Assembly (NCBI RefSeq): GCF_021538615.1
Contig: NZ_JAJHIZ010000003.1
Span: forward strand, 2,604,001-2,668,000
From: Niabella agricola
GTDB lineage: Bacteria; Bacteroidota; Bacteroidia; Chitinophagales; Chitinophagaceae
Direction: 5' to 3'
Length of the DNA stretch: 64,000 bases
Within the stretch, counting starts at the first letter, position 1. Each line of letters opens with the position of its first letter. Shown here one piece after another: positions 26,847 to 36,371 of this stretch. The notes under the pieces are model-generated. The model saw nothing but the letters and a program-made list of their open reading frames with translations. It was not told where the DNA came from and made no database searches. The position numbers and the translations under genes were made by a program.

Positions 26847-28592
26847 CTATTGCTTGTAAAACTCCGTTTCGTAAGCGTCCAGCCATTTAGTGCCACCGAT
26901 ACCCCAGGACGAAGGAACTGTTACCCCAAGCCAGTAAAACACCTGCCGCGCAACATCTGGCAGTTGGAACTGTGTTTGAATCGTTCCAGGCTTCGCCGTA
27001 GGATTGGGCATCGAGCAGTGAATTTTACCAAGATTCGCCCAGGCAAAATTCCCGGACAAAACAAAGGGTTGTACCGGATTCACAAGATTACTGAACTGCG
27101 ATTGAAACCCATCGTTACAAGGCCAGAAACCAATCATTTTGTCTTTTTGCGGGAAGGCATTCATACCTACCGCACAGTTAGCGGCCGTAACCTCAGCATC
27201 TGTCAATGCCGTATTATAAAACACAATGTCCTGGAAGTTTACGGGAAGCGCCCCCGTATTGCCGCTTGAGGTAAAGTTAGCAAATCCAAGGGTCAGTGGT
27301 AAGGTATTGACAAGATTGAAAGATGAAATATCCCTGTTCTGAGTATCCGGAATCCGTTTACCATCTGTAAATCTTTTGATCCATCTTTTTTTCGTTCCAC
27401 CTGCGTCCACGCTGTCATATAACACGAATGTACAGGTATGCCAATTACCATCAAGTACGTCCCACGCTGCCGTTTCGTATTTCCGGTTACCGATGATCAG
27501 CTGCCAATATCCCGAGTTGGTTGTATAAACCGACCAGCCATTGGCATAGTTTAAATTTTCGGAAGAATTAGAAATAAGAACCGGGTATTGAGACTTGGTT
27601 GATGAAAGCATTTTAAATTGAACGGTTCTTGCTCCGGAAGAACCCGTACCCATACTTAGATTTGATGGATCATTAATGCGTGCCCGCACTACATTTCCGG
27701 AGCTTCCCGTTAGCGTCACATTCAGGTTGATTCCCTGTGCCGAAAACTCCAGCGGCTTAAACCGTTCATTATAGTAGATTACGGGAACCGTTCTTTCCGG
27801 AACTGTACCATTGCCGTAACTATTGTTTACACCTCCGTTCGTTCCGGTAATAATGACCAGCCACTCCTCGGATTTATTATACCCCGGACGTGCTTTTAAT
27901 GTATTGATAATTTCATCCAGGTTTCCCGCCAGCTTTTCAATAGCAGCCTTATATGGTGCGGCGCTCGCGTCAAAACCACCCTGGATTCCGGCTTCTACCG
28001 GGTCAGAGAATTGAACAAGCGTAACATCTGCTGTTTTCACCGACTTTAACCGGGCGATAAGCGAATCTTTTACCAATTGATCCGTATTTAATACCAGAGG
28101 GGCATCCACTTCAGGAATCAATAATTCGGGGATCTTATTCCATCTGCCAATAAACCCTGTAGTCAGTTCGGGTTTGGTTGAACTTAGCAGCAGATTGAAA
28201 ATAGAGGGATAGCGCTTTATAACCTGGTGTTCATCATCATTCTGGGCTGGAGCAAAACTACTGTCAGTAATACCATGTGTCGACGATTGCACAGCGGACG
28301 TCAGCGTTTTCCAAACAGTAGCAGAATTGGAAGGCCGGTCCGAAATTTCGTCCCAGGCGTATTTACTTTTTTGTAATATTCCTGTAAGTTTTGCCGGAGC
28401 AATGGCCTGGGTAGCCGCCGATGCAAAGCCATCCACACCGATGATCAGCACCTTTCTGTTCGGCGGCAAACGCAGGGAATCAATCTCCTGGAAATAGGGG
28501 GGATTATCCGGGTACTTTTTGCAAGAGGAACTACACAGCCCGATAACAAGCGTTAATATGGAAATAGGAAATATTTTATATTTAATAGCCAT
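26847..28592 (-). CDS. Phosphodiesterase-fold/LamG lipoprotein (DUF4983 type), probably catalytically inactive
   Basis: The 581-residue lipoprotein (IGLCSSSC, Cys24) begins with a type I phosphodiesterase/alkaline-phosphatase-like fold: RKVLIIGVDGF (47-56), SATVWKTLTSAVQSSTHGI (90-108). Residues about 310-480 form a LamG/concanavalin-like domain (WQLIIGNRKYETAAWDVLDGNWHTCTF split across it). The position where active members have SDHG reads GTNG (250-253, LVIITGTNGG), and the DxxGHxxG region reads VEAGIQGG. Metal ligands therefore appear lost. It is the last gene of the operon, 15 nt after the M60 peptidase, and a paralogue lies on that gene's other side. A binding or scaffold role is inferred. 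Confidence 0.75.
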   Translation of the reverse strand: MAIKYKIFPISILTLVIGLCSSSCKKYPDNPPYFQEIDSLRLPPNRKVLIIGVDGFASAATQAIAPAKLTGILQKSKYAWDEISDRPSNSATVWKTLTSAVQSSTHGITDSSFAPAQNDDEHQVIKRYPSIFNLLLSSTKPELTTGFIGRWNKIPELLIPEVDAPLVLNTDQLVKDSLIARLKSVKTADVTLVQFSDPVEAGIQGGFDASAAPYKAAIEKLAGNLDEIINTLKARPGYNKSEEWLVIITGTNGGVNNSYGNGTVPERTVPVIYYNERFKPLEFSAQGINLNVTLTGSSGNVVRARINDPSNLSMGTGSSGARTVQFKMLSSTKSQYPVLISNSSENLNYANGWSVYTTNSGYWQLIIGNRKYETAAWDVLDGNWHTCTFVLYDSVDAGGTKKRWIKRFTDGKRIPDTQNRDISSFNLVNTLPLTLGFANFTSSGNTGALPVNFQDIVFYNTALTDAEVTAANCAVGMNAFPQKDKMIGFWPCNDGFQSQFSNLVNPVQPFVLSGNFAWANLGKIHCSMPNPTAKPGTIQTQFQLPDVARQVFYWLGVTVPSSWGIGGTKWLDAYETEFYKQ

Positions 28593-28607
28593 AATCGATA
28601 ATTAAAT

Positions 28608-30626
28608 TTATTGAACCACTCTAAACTCTGCAAGACAAGCCAGGTCATCTGCAGTAAACATATCGGTTTTATTGGGAACCCTTATTCTTACATATCTTGC
28701 CGAAACCGGTGAGGAAAGATTAAATGTTTGAAGCCCGTTAATGTTCTGCGTAACAATATAATTTCCGTCTGCCGATGTGTTTGCAAGCGGCACGGGTGTC
28801 CAGGTTACGTTATCATTACTGTAATCTATGTAGATATTTTTAATTGGTCTACTGGTAGCTGATCCATTGGGCCGGTGTGCCATTGCCACTTTTGAAAATG
28901 ACAATGCCCGTTTCAAATCGATCACTGCAAAATGGGGCGGCGGTACGATGGGACTATAATTGGTATGCCAGTAGGTGGTCAGGTTATTGTCGATCAGATT
29001 GCCTACCCGCCCTTCTGAATGATCAGAGCTAAAGTTGATTACGGCCCATGCTGTTGGCAAATAGTCAATATCGTTGTTTCCCCCGGTTTTTTGAACCGGC
29101 TGATAGTTCCAGATATCATATTGATAGGGCGCATATTTAGCAGCCACTTTGTTTTTTGCAATGTCACTGATCTGGATTCCCCAGGCGTTGAAAAACATTT
29201 GGAAATCAGCCTTTACATACTCACAGAGTGTTTCATAAAAAAAGTCATGCTTACCAAGGTCGCCGGCTGGCATACGCACCGCCCTCCTGGCCTGTGCATA
29301 CAAATATGGAAAAAAGCCCCATCCGTCCGGACGACCATTCCCCTTATAATTTGCAGGTATTTTTTCAAACAGCTGTAAAAACGGGGTTAGTCTTGCAAAC
29401 GGATCATTGATCCGGGTATCTGTACCGTCGAAATTCTTACTGGCATTGCCTTCTGCAGCAAAAGCGATTGCCCGGTCAAATTTAGTGGACAGGTTTTCAA
29501 ACTGATCCGCCGCTGCATTGATATCATGTAATGCAGGCCAGGCCGAAGGGTTGGTCAACGAGTTTCGTTTTGCCGTTTTGTAAATAAACAGATTATTAGT
29601 GGTTTCTCCCAACGTGCTCCAGGACCACCAGCCTTGCTGGTTATTGTGCCCTATTTCATGATGGGTGCCCCATGTTTTAGACTGTTTCAATTTATTTAAA
29701 TCGGCAGAAAATTTAAACCAGTTCATGTCCATAAAGGCTACAATAGGAAACCCGCTATGCCCATACCCTACTACCGGATTATTGTCCATCACGATCCGCA
29801 TTGGCAATACAGGCGACTGGTCCATGGGATCTGCAGGTGTTTCTTTCAGTCCCTGCCATCCGTAAAAGTCTTCCTTCATTACCACATCCCACTCTGCCAG
29901 CAATGCCTCGGGATCCTGCACCGGGCTGGTAACGCAATATTCACGGGGTACTGTAAAAATGGTGTATTTTCCACGTAGCTCTAACCAGGGAACACAAGAC
30001 TTTCTGATGGCCGTCTGCCAGTCTGCAGCATTGGTTTGGCCCAGCACATAATCCGGCGACTTAACTACATTTGAAAAACCAAGGCTGACTGGATTATCTA
30101 TCGAAACATTTGGAATGATGTAAATATGTCCTCCATACAGGTTCCGCACCTGATTTTTACCTGGAGCAAGCTGTACTTTGGATACAATCAATGGATCTCT
30201 GTTAATTGGCCCAAGAGCACCCAACGCTGTTAGATTATCCGTCCACGCGCCAATCTGAAGGGAAAGGGAATACATGCCGCTCGGTACTGTAACCTCCACC
30301 AACTCACCGGGAGCCGCGTATAAGCCGGTACTGAACTGCGGAACTGGTGGCACCGAAATCCGGAGATTCTGATCAATGTCAAAATACTTCAGGTTCATGT
30401 TAACCGTAGTATTGATTCTGGGTTCTTCATTGCAAACCAGCCCCGGAAAGATCCTGGCCTGAGGATACTTGCTGGTGTTAACAGTTCCATCCCCGATTGT
30501 AACCGGTGTGTGAACAGAGTCCTTAGGCACGTCAAAGCCATTGTCAACATCCACCGTTGATTTTTTACAGGAATATCCAAGTATCATGATTAAGCCGAGC
30601 GTTAACGCCCAAACAGATCGTCTCAT
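28608..30626 (-). CDS. M60 family (enhancin-like) metallopeptidase lipoprotein with C-terminal F5/8 type C domain
   Basis: The 672-residue lipoprotein (MILGYSC, Cys20) has an M60 peptidase domain with the zinc motif HEIGH at 323-327 and the downstream Glu341 (HEXXH-X13-E). An N-terminal beta domain precedes it (FSTGLYAAPGELVEVTVPSG, which resembles the M60 accessory module). The C-terminal part (about 520-672: GRVGNLIDNNLTTYWHTNYS, ARYVRIRVPN) is a discoidin-like carbohydrate-binding domain. M60 enzymes of this type cleave O-glycosylated proteins such as mucins by recognising the glycan. It is the only evident degradative enzyme of the operon, so it probably sets the substrate class. Confidence 0.92.
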   Translation of the reverse strand: MRRSVWALTLGLIMILGYSCKKSTVDVDNGFDVPKDSVHTPVTIGDGTVNTSKYPQARIFPGLVCNEEPRINTTVNMNLKYFDIDQNLRISVPPVPQFSTGLYAAPGELVEVTVPSGMYSLSLQIGAWTDNLTALGALGPINRDPLIVSKVQLAPGKNQVRNLYGGHIYIIPNVSIDNPVSLGFSNVVKSPDYVLGQTNAADWQTAIRKSCVPWLELRGKYTIFTVPREYCVTSPVQDPEALLAEWDVVMKEDFYGWQGLKETPADPMDQSPVLPMRIVMDNNPVVGYGHSGFPIVAFMDMNWFKFSADLNKLKQSKTWGTHHEIGHNNQQGWWSWSTLGETTNNLFIYKTAKRNSLTNPSAWPALHDINAAADQFENLSTKFDRAIAFAAEGNASKNFDGTDTRINDPFARLTPFLQLFEKIPANYKGNGRPDGWGFFPYLYAQARRAVRMPAGDLGKHDFFYETLCEYVKADFQMFFNAWGIQISDIAKNKVAAKYAPYQYDIWNYQPVQKTGGNNDIDYLPTAWAVINFSSDHSEGRVGNLIDNNLTTYWHTNYSPIVPPPHFAVIDLKRALSFSKVAMAHRPNGSATSRPIKNIYIDYSNDNVTWTPVPLANTSADGNYIVTQNINGLQTFNLSSPVSARYVRIRVPNKTDMFTADDLACLAEFRVVQ

Positions 30627-30641
30627 ATTCTATATGATTTA

Positions 30642-32417
30642 TTAATTCTCTACATCAATATATTTCGGAATCCAGCCCTTCCCATCAAGTGCCCAGGCAG
30701 CGTCCGGGGTAATGCCAAGCCAAGCATAGATAAACGGGGCTACGTCAACACTGGCAGGGACCAATGCATACAGCGCAGGAGTAACCGGCGGACATACCTG
30801 AGCGGTAACATCATTAAAGCTTAGCACATTGCCCCGGGGATTTGGATCTGTTAAAACCAATGGATAGCCAAATGCTCCGGGGGCCTCATTGATCAAGTAG
30901 GATTTACCGTCGAGCCCGAAATAAACCGCATCGCCCTTCCAGAAGCCGAGTAAATTCTGGTAATAAGGATCCGTTGTTGGAATATCTGTGCGGCAAAAAT
31001 TATTGCTGATATAGCTTTCAGACAAAGCCGTGTTGTAAATGCGCATATCCGTGATGTTCATGCGCGTCGGCGACCAGCTGTCGCCATTATTATTAAAATT
31101 AAGCATCCCCGCCACGAAGGGTGATTTTGTGCTAAAGTCGCGCCCGGTGGTATTCAACGGCGTTCCGCTCAAGCGGCCATCTACGTACAAAGATGTAGTT
31201 CTTACCCCATTGGTAATGCGGGTTACGCCCGTGAATGTATGCCACTTCTCCTCAGTTGTTACATCCTCTGCACCGGTTATACTAGCTGATGTTGTACCAT
31301 ACCGCAAATTAAACCATGCCTTATTGATATTATATGCAAAAAAGATACTACCAGGATTGGCGGGATCATGAAAACCAAAAAAGCCCGGGTAATAATATCC
31401 CGCTTTTGCAGGTACTTTTACCTTACATTGAATTGTAAATTCTTTATCTGCCGCAAATGCTGTTTCAGAATAAGGAAGCGTTACCACAGCCCTGCGATTT
31501 GTAATGTTTGTGGTACCTATTTTAAAATTATACCCGGTACCTATATAGGGCAGAATACCGGTAGGTTTTACCAGCGATTGCGCCAGAAACCGCGGATTAT
31601 AAAATGCAATAAAATTGTTGTGCATGGCATCGTCAAAAGCTGACCAGGCTGAGCCAACCGGAACATATCTTTTATTGCTGCCCTTATTAGAAGCAATTAC
31701 CACGAGCCAGTTCTCATTAGTATAATTGGGCCTCGATTTCATCTGCGCCATCAACTGTCCAATATATCCATCTACTTTTTTAACGGCCGCAGCATACAAC
31801 GGCTCCGCAGCACTGTACCCGTTGGTTAGCCCCGCAGCGTCCACACCGCCAAACTGTACCACCAGCAGCTCCTGTGTGCCGTCTTTTACTAGAGCTGTTG
31901 CTTTCGTATTCGCTGCATCATCGTTGCCCGGAAAAACAAAATTGTCTGAAGCGTCCTTCATCAATGCATTGCTTAATGAAGGATCCGTTGCCACCGCAAC
32001 AGTTTTTAACCGGTTAGCAAGGGATTTTATCCTGCTGAAAAGAGAAGGATATTGCGCAAGGTTATTGGGTGCATCAAAGGAGGTTCGCACCTGGTGTTTA
32101 TCGCTTTTTACGCCCGTTAACAGGTTGGCCCATCCGTATGCATTGGAAACACTGTCATCGGCCTGACTATTGATACCATTAAAGGAATAAATCGAGTTAC
32201 TGATAACAGAACTGATCACCGGTGGGTTAACCGCCTTGAGTTGTTCACCTACCAGGCCGTCCACCATCACAAAAAGCACCTTATTGACTTTTTGCGCTGG
32301 CGGATCGTTTTCATCGGAACTTTTTAACTGGTTATCAAAGGATTTATTACAGCCCGATAACAGAAAAAAACAAAAGATCCCGGCGCCTAATTTCAATATT
32401 GTTTTCTGTAAATGCAT
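30642..32417 (-). CDS. Second phosphodiesterase-fold/LamG lipoprotein (DUF4983 type), probably catalytically inactive
   Basis: The 591-residue lipoprotein (FFLLSGC, Cys23) is a diverged paralogue of the protein at 26847-28592. It shares VLFVMVDGL near the N-terminus, YGWANLLTGVKSDKHQV, a LamG-type region (WFNLRYGTTSASITGAE, KWHTFTGVTRITNGV) and the C-terminal pattern AWLGITPDAAWALDGKGW, which parallels YWLGVTVPSSWGIGGTKW in the paralogue. Here the DxxGHxxG motif reads DAAGLTNG (His to Leu) and SDHG reads SNKG (Asp to Asn, His to Lys). It lies 7 nt after the DUF5008 gene and 15 nt before the M60 peptidase gene. Confidence 0.75.
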   Translation of the reverse strand: MHLQKTILKLGAGIFCFFLLSGCNKSFDNQLKSSDENDPPAQKVNKVLFVMVDGLVGEQLKAVNPPVISSVISNSIYSFNGINSQADDSVSNAYGWANLLTGVKSDKHQVRTSFDAPNNLAQYPSLFSRIKSLANRLKTVAVATDPSLSNALMKDASDNFVFPGNDDAANTKATALVKDGTQELLVVQFGGVDAAGLTNGYSAAEPLYAAAVKKVDGYIGQLMAQMKSRPNYTNENWLVVIASNKGSNKRYVPVGSAWSAFDDAMHNNFIAFYNPRFLAQSLVKPTGILPYIGTGYNFKIGTTNITNRRAVVTLPYSETAFAADKEFTIQCKVKVPAKAGYYYPGFFGFHDPANPGSIFFAYNINKAWFNLRYGTTSASITGAEDVTTEEKWHTFTGVTRITNGVRTTSLYVDGRLSGTPLNTTGRDFSTKSPFVAGMLNFNNNGDSWSPTRMNITDMRIYNTALSESYISNNFCRTDIPTTDPYYQNLLGFWKGDAVYFGLDGKSYLINEAPGAFGYPLVLTDPNPRGNVLSFNDVTAQVCPPVTPALYALVPASVDVAPFIYAWLGITPDAAWALDGKGWIPKYIDVEN

Positions 32418-32424
32418 TCTTTTG

Positions 32425-34047
32425 TTAGTTTTTAAAATTCAATTTCAAAAAGTTTCCAACCTCAAGGTTATCAAACCGGTCAAATAGTCCCATCAGGAAT
32501 AATGTAGGCAAACCAGTAGAGGAGGCTACTTCCAGCACATTGTTAACCCCTCCTCTGAACAAACCAAAGTTATTGAAGCCGGCGGCCAGGTCTCCGTTAG
32601 GATTTAAAATGGCCAGGCCCGGACGCACCTGTCCTCCGTAGTGCGTGAACGACCCGGAAACGACGATAAAATTGTGATGATTGATCTGCGCCGCAAAATT
32701 TACAATTCCGCCTTCAATTGCTTTGAATTTAAAGCTATTGTCAATACTGCCATCGGCATTGATCATTACCACTCCGTTTGCCGGTACACCATTATACTTA
32801 CCGAAAGTACCGGCCAGCAAAATCTTCCCTGTATTTGCATTATAACGTATGGTATTGATAATACCGTCTGCTCCGCCGAGATTGCTGAAATTGGTGTTTA
32901 CACTGCCGTCGTTTAGACTTAACCGCACAATACGATTGGCCGCTGTGCCGTTATAGGAGGTGAAGTTGCCCACCATAATAATATCACCATTGGGCAGTTG
33001 AATGGCATCCAGGATCTTTCCGTTAGGACCGGTTCTGCCTCTTTTTGTTGCATAATCGTAGTTAAACGTAGAATCATACGTACCGTCCGAAAATATTTTA
33101 AACGCACCGGGAGCCAGTATATTGTCAAAATAAGGACTGCTTTTGGTGGAATTATCGTAGAATACAGACATATACCCTTCAAAATTGCCCACCACGATGA
33201 GCTTTTGATCATTGGTTTCAAATACCCGCAACACCTCACCTCCGCTAACGCCGGCGTTCAAAGCAGAAACCGTATCTTTTCCGGCGGAAGGATCATTTAC
33301 CGGATCAGGATTTACGACATCTACCACTTTTGTTTGCAGGGTTCCGGTACTGCTAAGCAGCGCCAGCCCGTTCACATTAGGAACGGTATCAAAGGCAGAA
33401 AAACCACCTGCCAGAATGTATTCCCCGGTACTTAATTTTTTTAGGAAATTGACGTTTCCCTGGATGGCTCCAGAAAGTGTGTGATTACCGATACTTCCGG
33501 AAATAGCTCCGTTGGTATTGATGGGAACAATACCCCTGATCGGCACCTGTGTGGTACCCACACCAGCATAATTTGTAAAAAGCCCATAAAGGTAGAGACT
33601 GTTATTGTTGATCTGCTCCAGGCCCAGCAGGGGTCCGTTTGACCGCGACCCCGATACCGAAAAGGATGGATCTATTTCAACATCTCCAAGAATAGTGATG
33701 GAAGGACCAAATATGTAATTCCCATCGATCAATATAGAAGCATTCCCGGATATGGCGGTAGCAGGTACCTTAACGGTAACGGTATTATCCGTTACTGCTG
33801 TTATCTCCGCCTCTACATTGCTGATAAAAAACTTGAATTTTCCCGTTTTCTCTTTCAGGCCGGCTATCTGGTAGGTAACGGATGTACCCGCATTAGCCCG
33901 TGCCGGAACCGGCCTGTCCGTCCCAAATTTATATGCAGGCTCCTCTCCCGGTGGATAAGGAGGATCTCCCAGCTTCACATCCTTCTTGCAGCTTCCCACG
34001 ATTATGGCAACAAAGCAGATCAGGAAACTTATCTGTCTTAATCTCAT
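32425..34047 (-). CDS. DUF5008-type lipoprotein with IPT/TIG domain and delta-60 (DUF5122) repeats
   Basis: The 540-residue lipoprotein (FVAIIVGSC, Cys20) starts with a DUF5008/IPT-like beta sandwich (about 45-120: PARANAGTSVTYQIAGLKE). It continues with about six delta-60-type propeller repeats of the form GxxLxxGxFxxYNG, e.g. GDIIMVGNFTSYNGTAANRI, KILLAGTFGKYNGVPANGV and FIVVSGSFTHYGGQVRPGL. Such repeats form beta-propeller-like surfaces. It follows the second FAS1 gene by 8-20 nt in the operon. A surface glycan-binding role is inferred from context; no catalytic motif is visible. Confidence 0.8.
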   Translation of the reverse strand: MRLRQISFLICFVAIIVGSCKKDVKLGDPPYPPGEEPAYKFGTDRPVPARANAGTSVTYQIAGLKEKTGKFKFFISNVEAEITAVTDNTVTVKVPATAISGNASILIDGNYIFGPSITILGDVEIDPSFSVSGSRSNGPLLGLEQINNNSLYLYGLFTNYAGVGTTQVPIRGIVPINTNGAISGSIGNHTLSGAIQGNVNFLKKLSTGEYILAGGFSAFDTVPNVNGLALLSSTGTLQTKVVDVVNPDPVNDPSAGKDTVSALNAGVSGGEVLRVFETNDQKLIVVGNFEGYMSVFYDNSTKSSPYFDNILAPGAFKIFSDGTYDSTFNYDYATKRGRTGPNGKILDAIQLPNGDIIMVGNFTSYNGTAANRIVRLSLNDGSVNTNFSNLGGADGIINTIRYNANTGKILLAGTFGKYNGVPANGVVMINADGSIDNSFKFKAIEGGIVNFAAQINHHNFIVVSGSFTHYGGQVRPGLAILNPNGDLAAGFNNFGLFRGGVNNVLEVASSTGLPTLFLMGLFDRFDNLEVGNFLKLNFKN

Positions 34048-34067
34048 TTTTATCTGTTTTCTGGTTG

Positions 34068-34805
34068 TTAGTTGTTAAAGTAAGCTACATCGTTAGCAAA
34101 TTCCGTATCCGAAAAACCAAAGTCATGCCCCACAATTCCTACCAGGTGTACATATCCGTTTACGGGTTTTATATTTACGGAAGAAACATTGGCTGTTCGC
34201 CAGGTACCCACGTCCCTGGGAGTAAACGGGCTGGTAAGGTAGGAAATCGTTAACACCCTTGCCCCCGCATATTTAATAACATTATACTCATTGGGATTAT
34301 CCTTACGGGGCAATAGCACATCCTGATAAACTGCGCCAATATTCATTGACACGCCGCCTGCAGATTGGTACATCTGCCCGGCATACGTGTTAATGTTAGC
34401 AAAATCGATCTGGCTGAAATCATTCAGGGACTTTACAAAACTGAACAGATATTTGGAAAGATGCTTTTTCCAGATTGCCGGAGCTATTTCTTCCAACCGG
34501 GTAATCCGGGGCTTTCCGATACGGTCCAATTGCTCATTGGCCTTTCTGAGCGCGGAGCGGATGGAGGAGTCTGCCGGGGCAAAAAAGGTAATATTATTGG
34601 CGCTAAACTGCTGCTCCATCCCCGCCAGCCGGATCACTTTCACCAATGAGTCAAAATACTGAGGTTTGGATTGAAGGTACTGCAATGCTGTACCGTTAAA
34701 AGTTCCGGCATGCTTACCGGTATCTTCAAAATAATCCTTTTTGCCACAAGCCATAGTCAGCAGCAATGAAACGAAAATGGCCAGTTGAATTCTATTCTTG
34801 TTCAT
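34068..34805 (-). CDS. Fasciclin (FAS1) domain lipoprotein, second copy
   Basis: The start is placed at 34805 (MNKNRIQLAIFVSLLLTMAC), giving a standard lipoprotein signal; an ATG at 34817 directly abutting the SusD stop is the alternative. The FAS1-like fold is shown by YLQSKPQYFDSLVKVIRLAG, NITFFAPADSSIRSALR and the late hydrophobic NGYVHLVGIVGHDFGF in place of the usual final FAS1 motif. It directly follows a SusD gene, exactly as the other FAS1 gene does. FAS1 domains mediate adhesion or ligand binding; the ligand here is unknown. Confidence 0.82.
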   Translation of the reverse strand: MNKNRIQLAIFVSLLLTMACGKKDYFEDTGKHAGTFNGTALQYLQSKPQYFDSLVKVIRLAGMEQQFSANNITFFAPADSSIRSALRKANEQLDRIGKPRITRLEEIAPAIWKKHLSKYLFSFVKSLNDFSQIDFANINTYAGQMYQSAGGVSMNIGAVYQDVLLPRKDNPNEYNVIKYAGARVLTISYLTSPFTPRDVGTWRTANVSSVNIKPVNGYVHLVGIVGHDFGFSDTEFANDVAYFNN

Positions 34806-34817
34806 AATCAAAATCAT

Positions 34818-36359
34818 TTATTGCCAGTAAGTATTCAATGTGAGATAGGGGTTATTAGTAGTTGCGTTTTTATTGATGGGCCAGGTCCAGCAACCGTTTA
34901 AAAACTGCGACAAGGTAGCCGTATACCCGTAGGGATTGTTCAGTATCCGCTTGGTTCTTACCAGGTCGAACCACCAGTGGCCTTCACCCATAAGTTCACG
35001 GCACCGCTCCAGGTAGATCTGGTCTTTTAGCTTCTGTCCTTCTCCATCCAGTTCCGGCGCTCCGGCGCGGGCCCGTACCAGGCCGGTAATACGTTTCGCC
35101 TCAGCATCCTCTCCCAGTTCAGCAAGGGCTTCACCATAAAGCAGGATGGCATCAGAATAACGAAAAACCGTTTGACTGGCATCAAATGCAGCATTATCGG
35201 GACTATTTTCATCCACGCTGATCAGGAATTTTTTAATATAGAAGGTATAGTTCTCATTGTACATGGTCCCTGCGTCATACCAAACCGATTTCCTGTTGTC
35301 GTTGATATTTTGAGGGTATATATCCTCCATAAACTTTTTTGTGTAAAAAATATACGGGTAACTGGAGCTTGTAAAATTTTGAATGGGTTTCTTGGTATGG
35401 TCATAATAGGTGCCCCAGCCAAATGATTCGTTATAGTTTTTGTTCTGTGGAATTTCGAATAATCCTTCTTTAGACCGGCCCTTAAAAATTTCAGGAGTGC
35501 GTGAAAGCGGCAGCAGCTGATAGTTGCCCCCATTCTGTTCTACCAGTTCTTTACCATATTTTACCACTTCCTGGTAATAGCCGGGTGCATTCGCACCATC
35601 AAAAGCGGCCAGCCACATATTCATATGCATCAGCAAGGCCAGTGCAGACCCTCTCATGGCTCTTACAGCAACATAAACCGGGTTTTCATAGGTCCAGGGC
35701 AGATCCTGGTACACCGCATTCATATCGGCCACACAGTTTTTCAATACCTGTACCATTTTTGTTCTGGGTAGGGCTTCGGTCGTATAGGGCTTGGTATAAT
35801 AAATGACATCGCCCCACTGGCGTACCATTAAAAAATATACAAAATTTCGGAGAAATACGGCTTCGGCTATATACTGTTTTTTAGCGGTTCCACCCAGGGT
35901 TGCATCCGGTACATCCGGAATACGGTCCACGGCGATATTAGCAGATCCGATCACTTTGTAAAACTGGTCCCAAACTGAAAAACGAGTCATATTCCATATC
36001 CCATACCAATATCCATTGGGGTTGGAGAAAAACGCCCTCAAATCGTTATTTTTTAACCAATCGATATAAGTACGGTCCCAGTTCGTGTTCCGGATCACCG
36101 GCGCGCCGCGCAGGTCGCCTTCAAAAAGAAAATAAGGAAACTCACCATCACCGGCGCCGGCTGTCAGATCAGGACGGGTAATGCTTTCCCGCAGTAATTC
36201 ATAGTTACCGTTTGTAAAGGCTTCTACATCGGCTTTTGTCCTCCAAAAATTGTTACCCGATAAATTACTGGGCGGATCAATATTTAAAAACTTTTTACAA
36301 CCGGTCAGCAAGGTAACCAGGATCAGCAGGCGCAGTATATTTGAAAAAGATAGTTTCAT
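34818..36359 (-). CDS. RagB/SusD family lipoprotein, second pair of the M60 operon
   Basis: The 513-residue lipoprotein (LVTLLTGCKKFLNIDPPSNL, Cys21) shows the SusD N-terminal pattern, an N-terminal helical region (IAEAVFLRNFVYFLMVRQWGD) and a C-terminal RagB region (VFRYSDAILLYGEALAELGED, ERCRELMGEGHWWFDLVRTKRI and the ending WTWPINKNATTNNPYL). It would cap the SusC encoded 12 nt upstream. Similarity in motif layout to the SusD at 41321-42877 (ERTRELMGEGWFWYDLIRFNKL) supports duplication of the cassette. Confidence 0.94.
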   Translation of the reverse strand: MKLSFSNILRLLILVTLLTGCKKFLNIDPPSNLSGNNFWRTKADVEAFTNGNYELLRESITRPDLTAGAGDGEFPYFLFEGDLRGAPVIRNTNWDRTYIDWLKNNDLRAFFSNPNGYWYGIWNMTRFSVWDQFYKVIGSANIAVDRIPDVPDATLGGTAKKQYIAEAVFLRNFVYFLMVRQWGDVIYYTKPYTTEALPRTKMVQVLKNCVADMNAVYQDLPWTYENPVYVAVRAMRGSALALLMHMNMWLAAFDGANAPGYYQEVVKYGKELVEQNGGNYQLLPLSRTPEIFKGRSKEGLFEIPQNKNYNESFGWGTYYDHTKKPIQNFTSSSYPYIFYTKKFMEDIYPQNINDNRKSVWYDAGTMYNENYTFYIKKFLISVDENSPDNAAFDASQTVFRYSDAILLYGEALAELGEDAEAKRITGLVRARAGAPELDGEGQKLKDQIYLERCRELMGEGHWWFDLVRTKRILNNPYGYTATLSQFLNGCWTWPINKNATTNNPYLTLNTYWQ

Positions 36360-36371
36360 CGTTCTGAAAAT

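Noticed and set aside
26847..32417. The two DUF4983 proteins as active alkaline phosphatases
   Set aside because: Metal-ligand motifs are substituted in both copies, so an active call is not supported.
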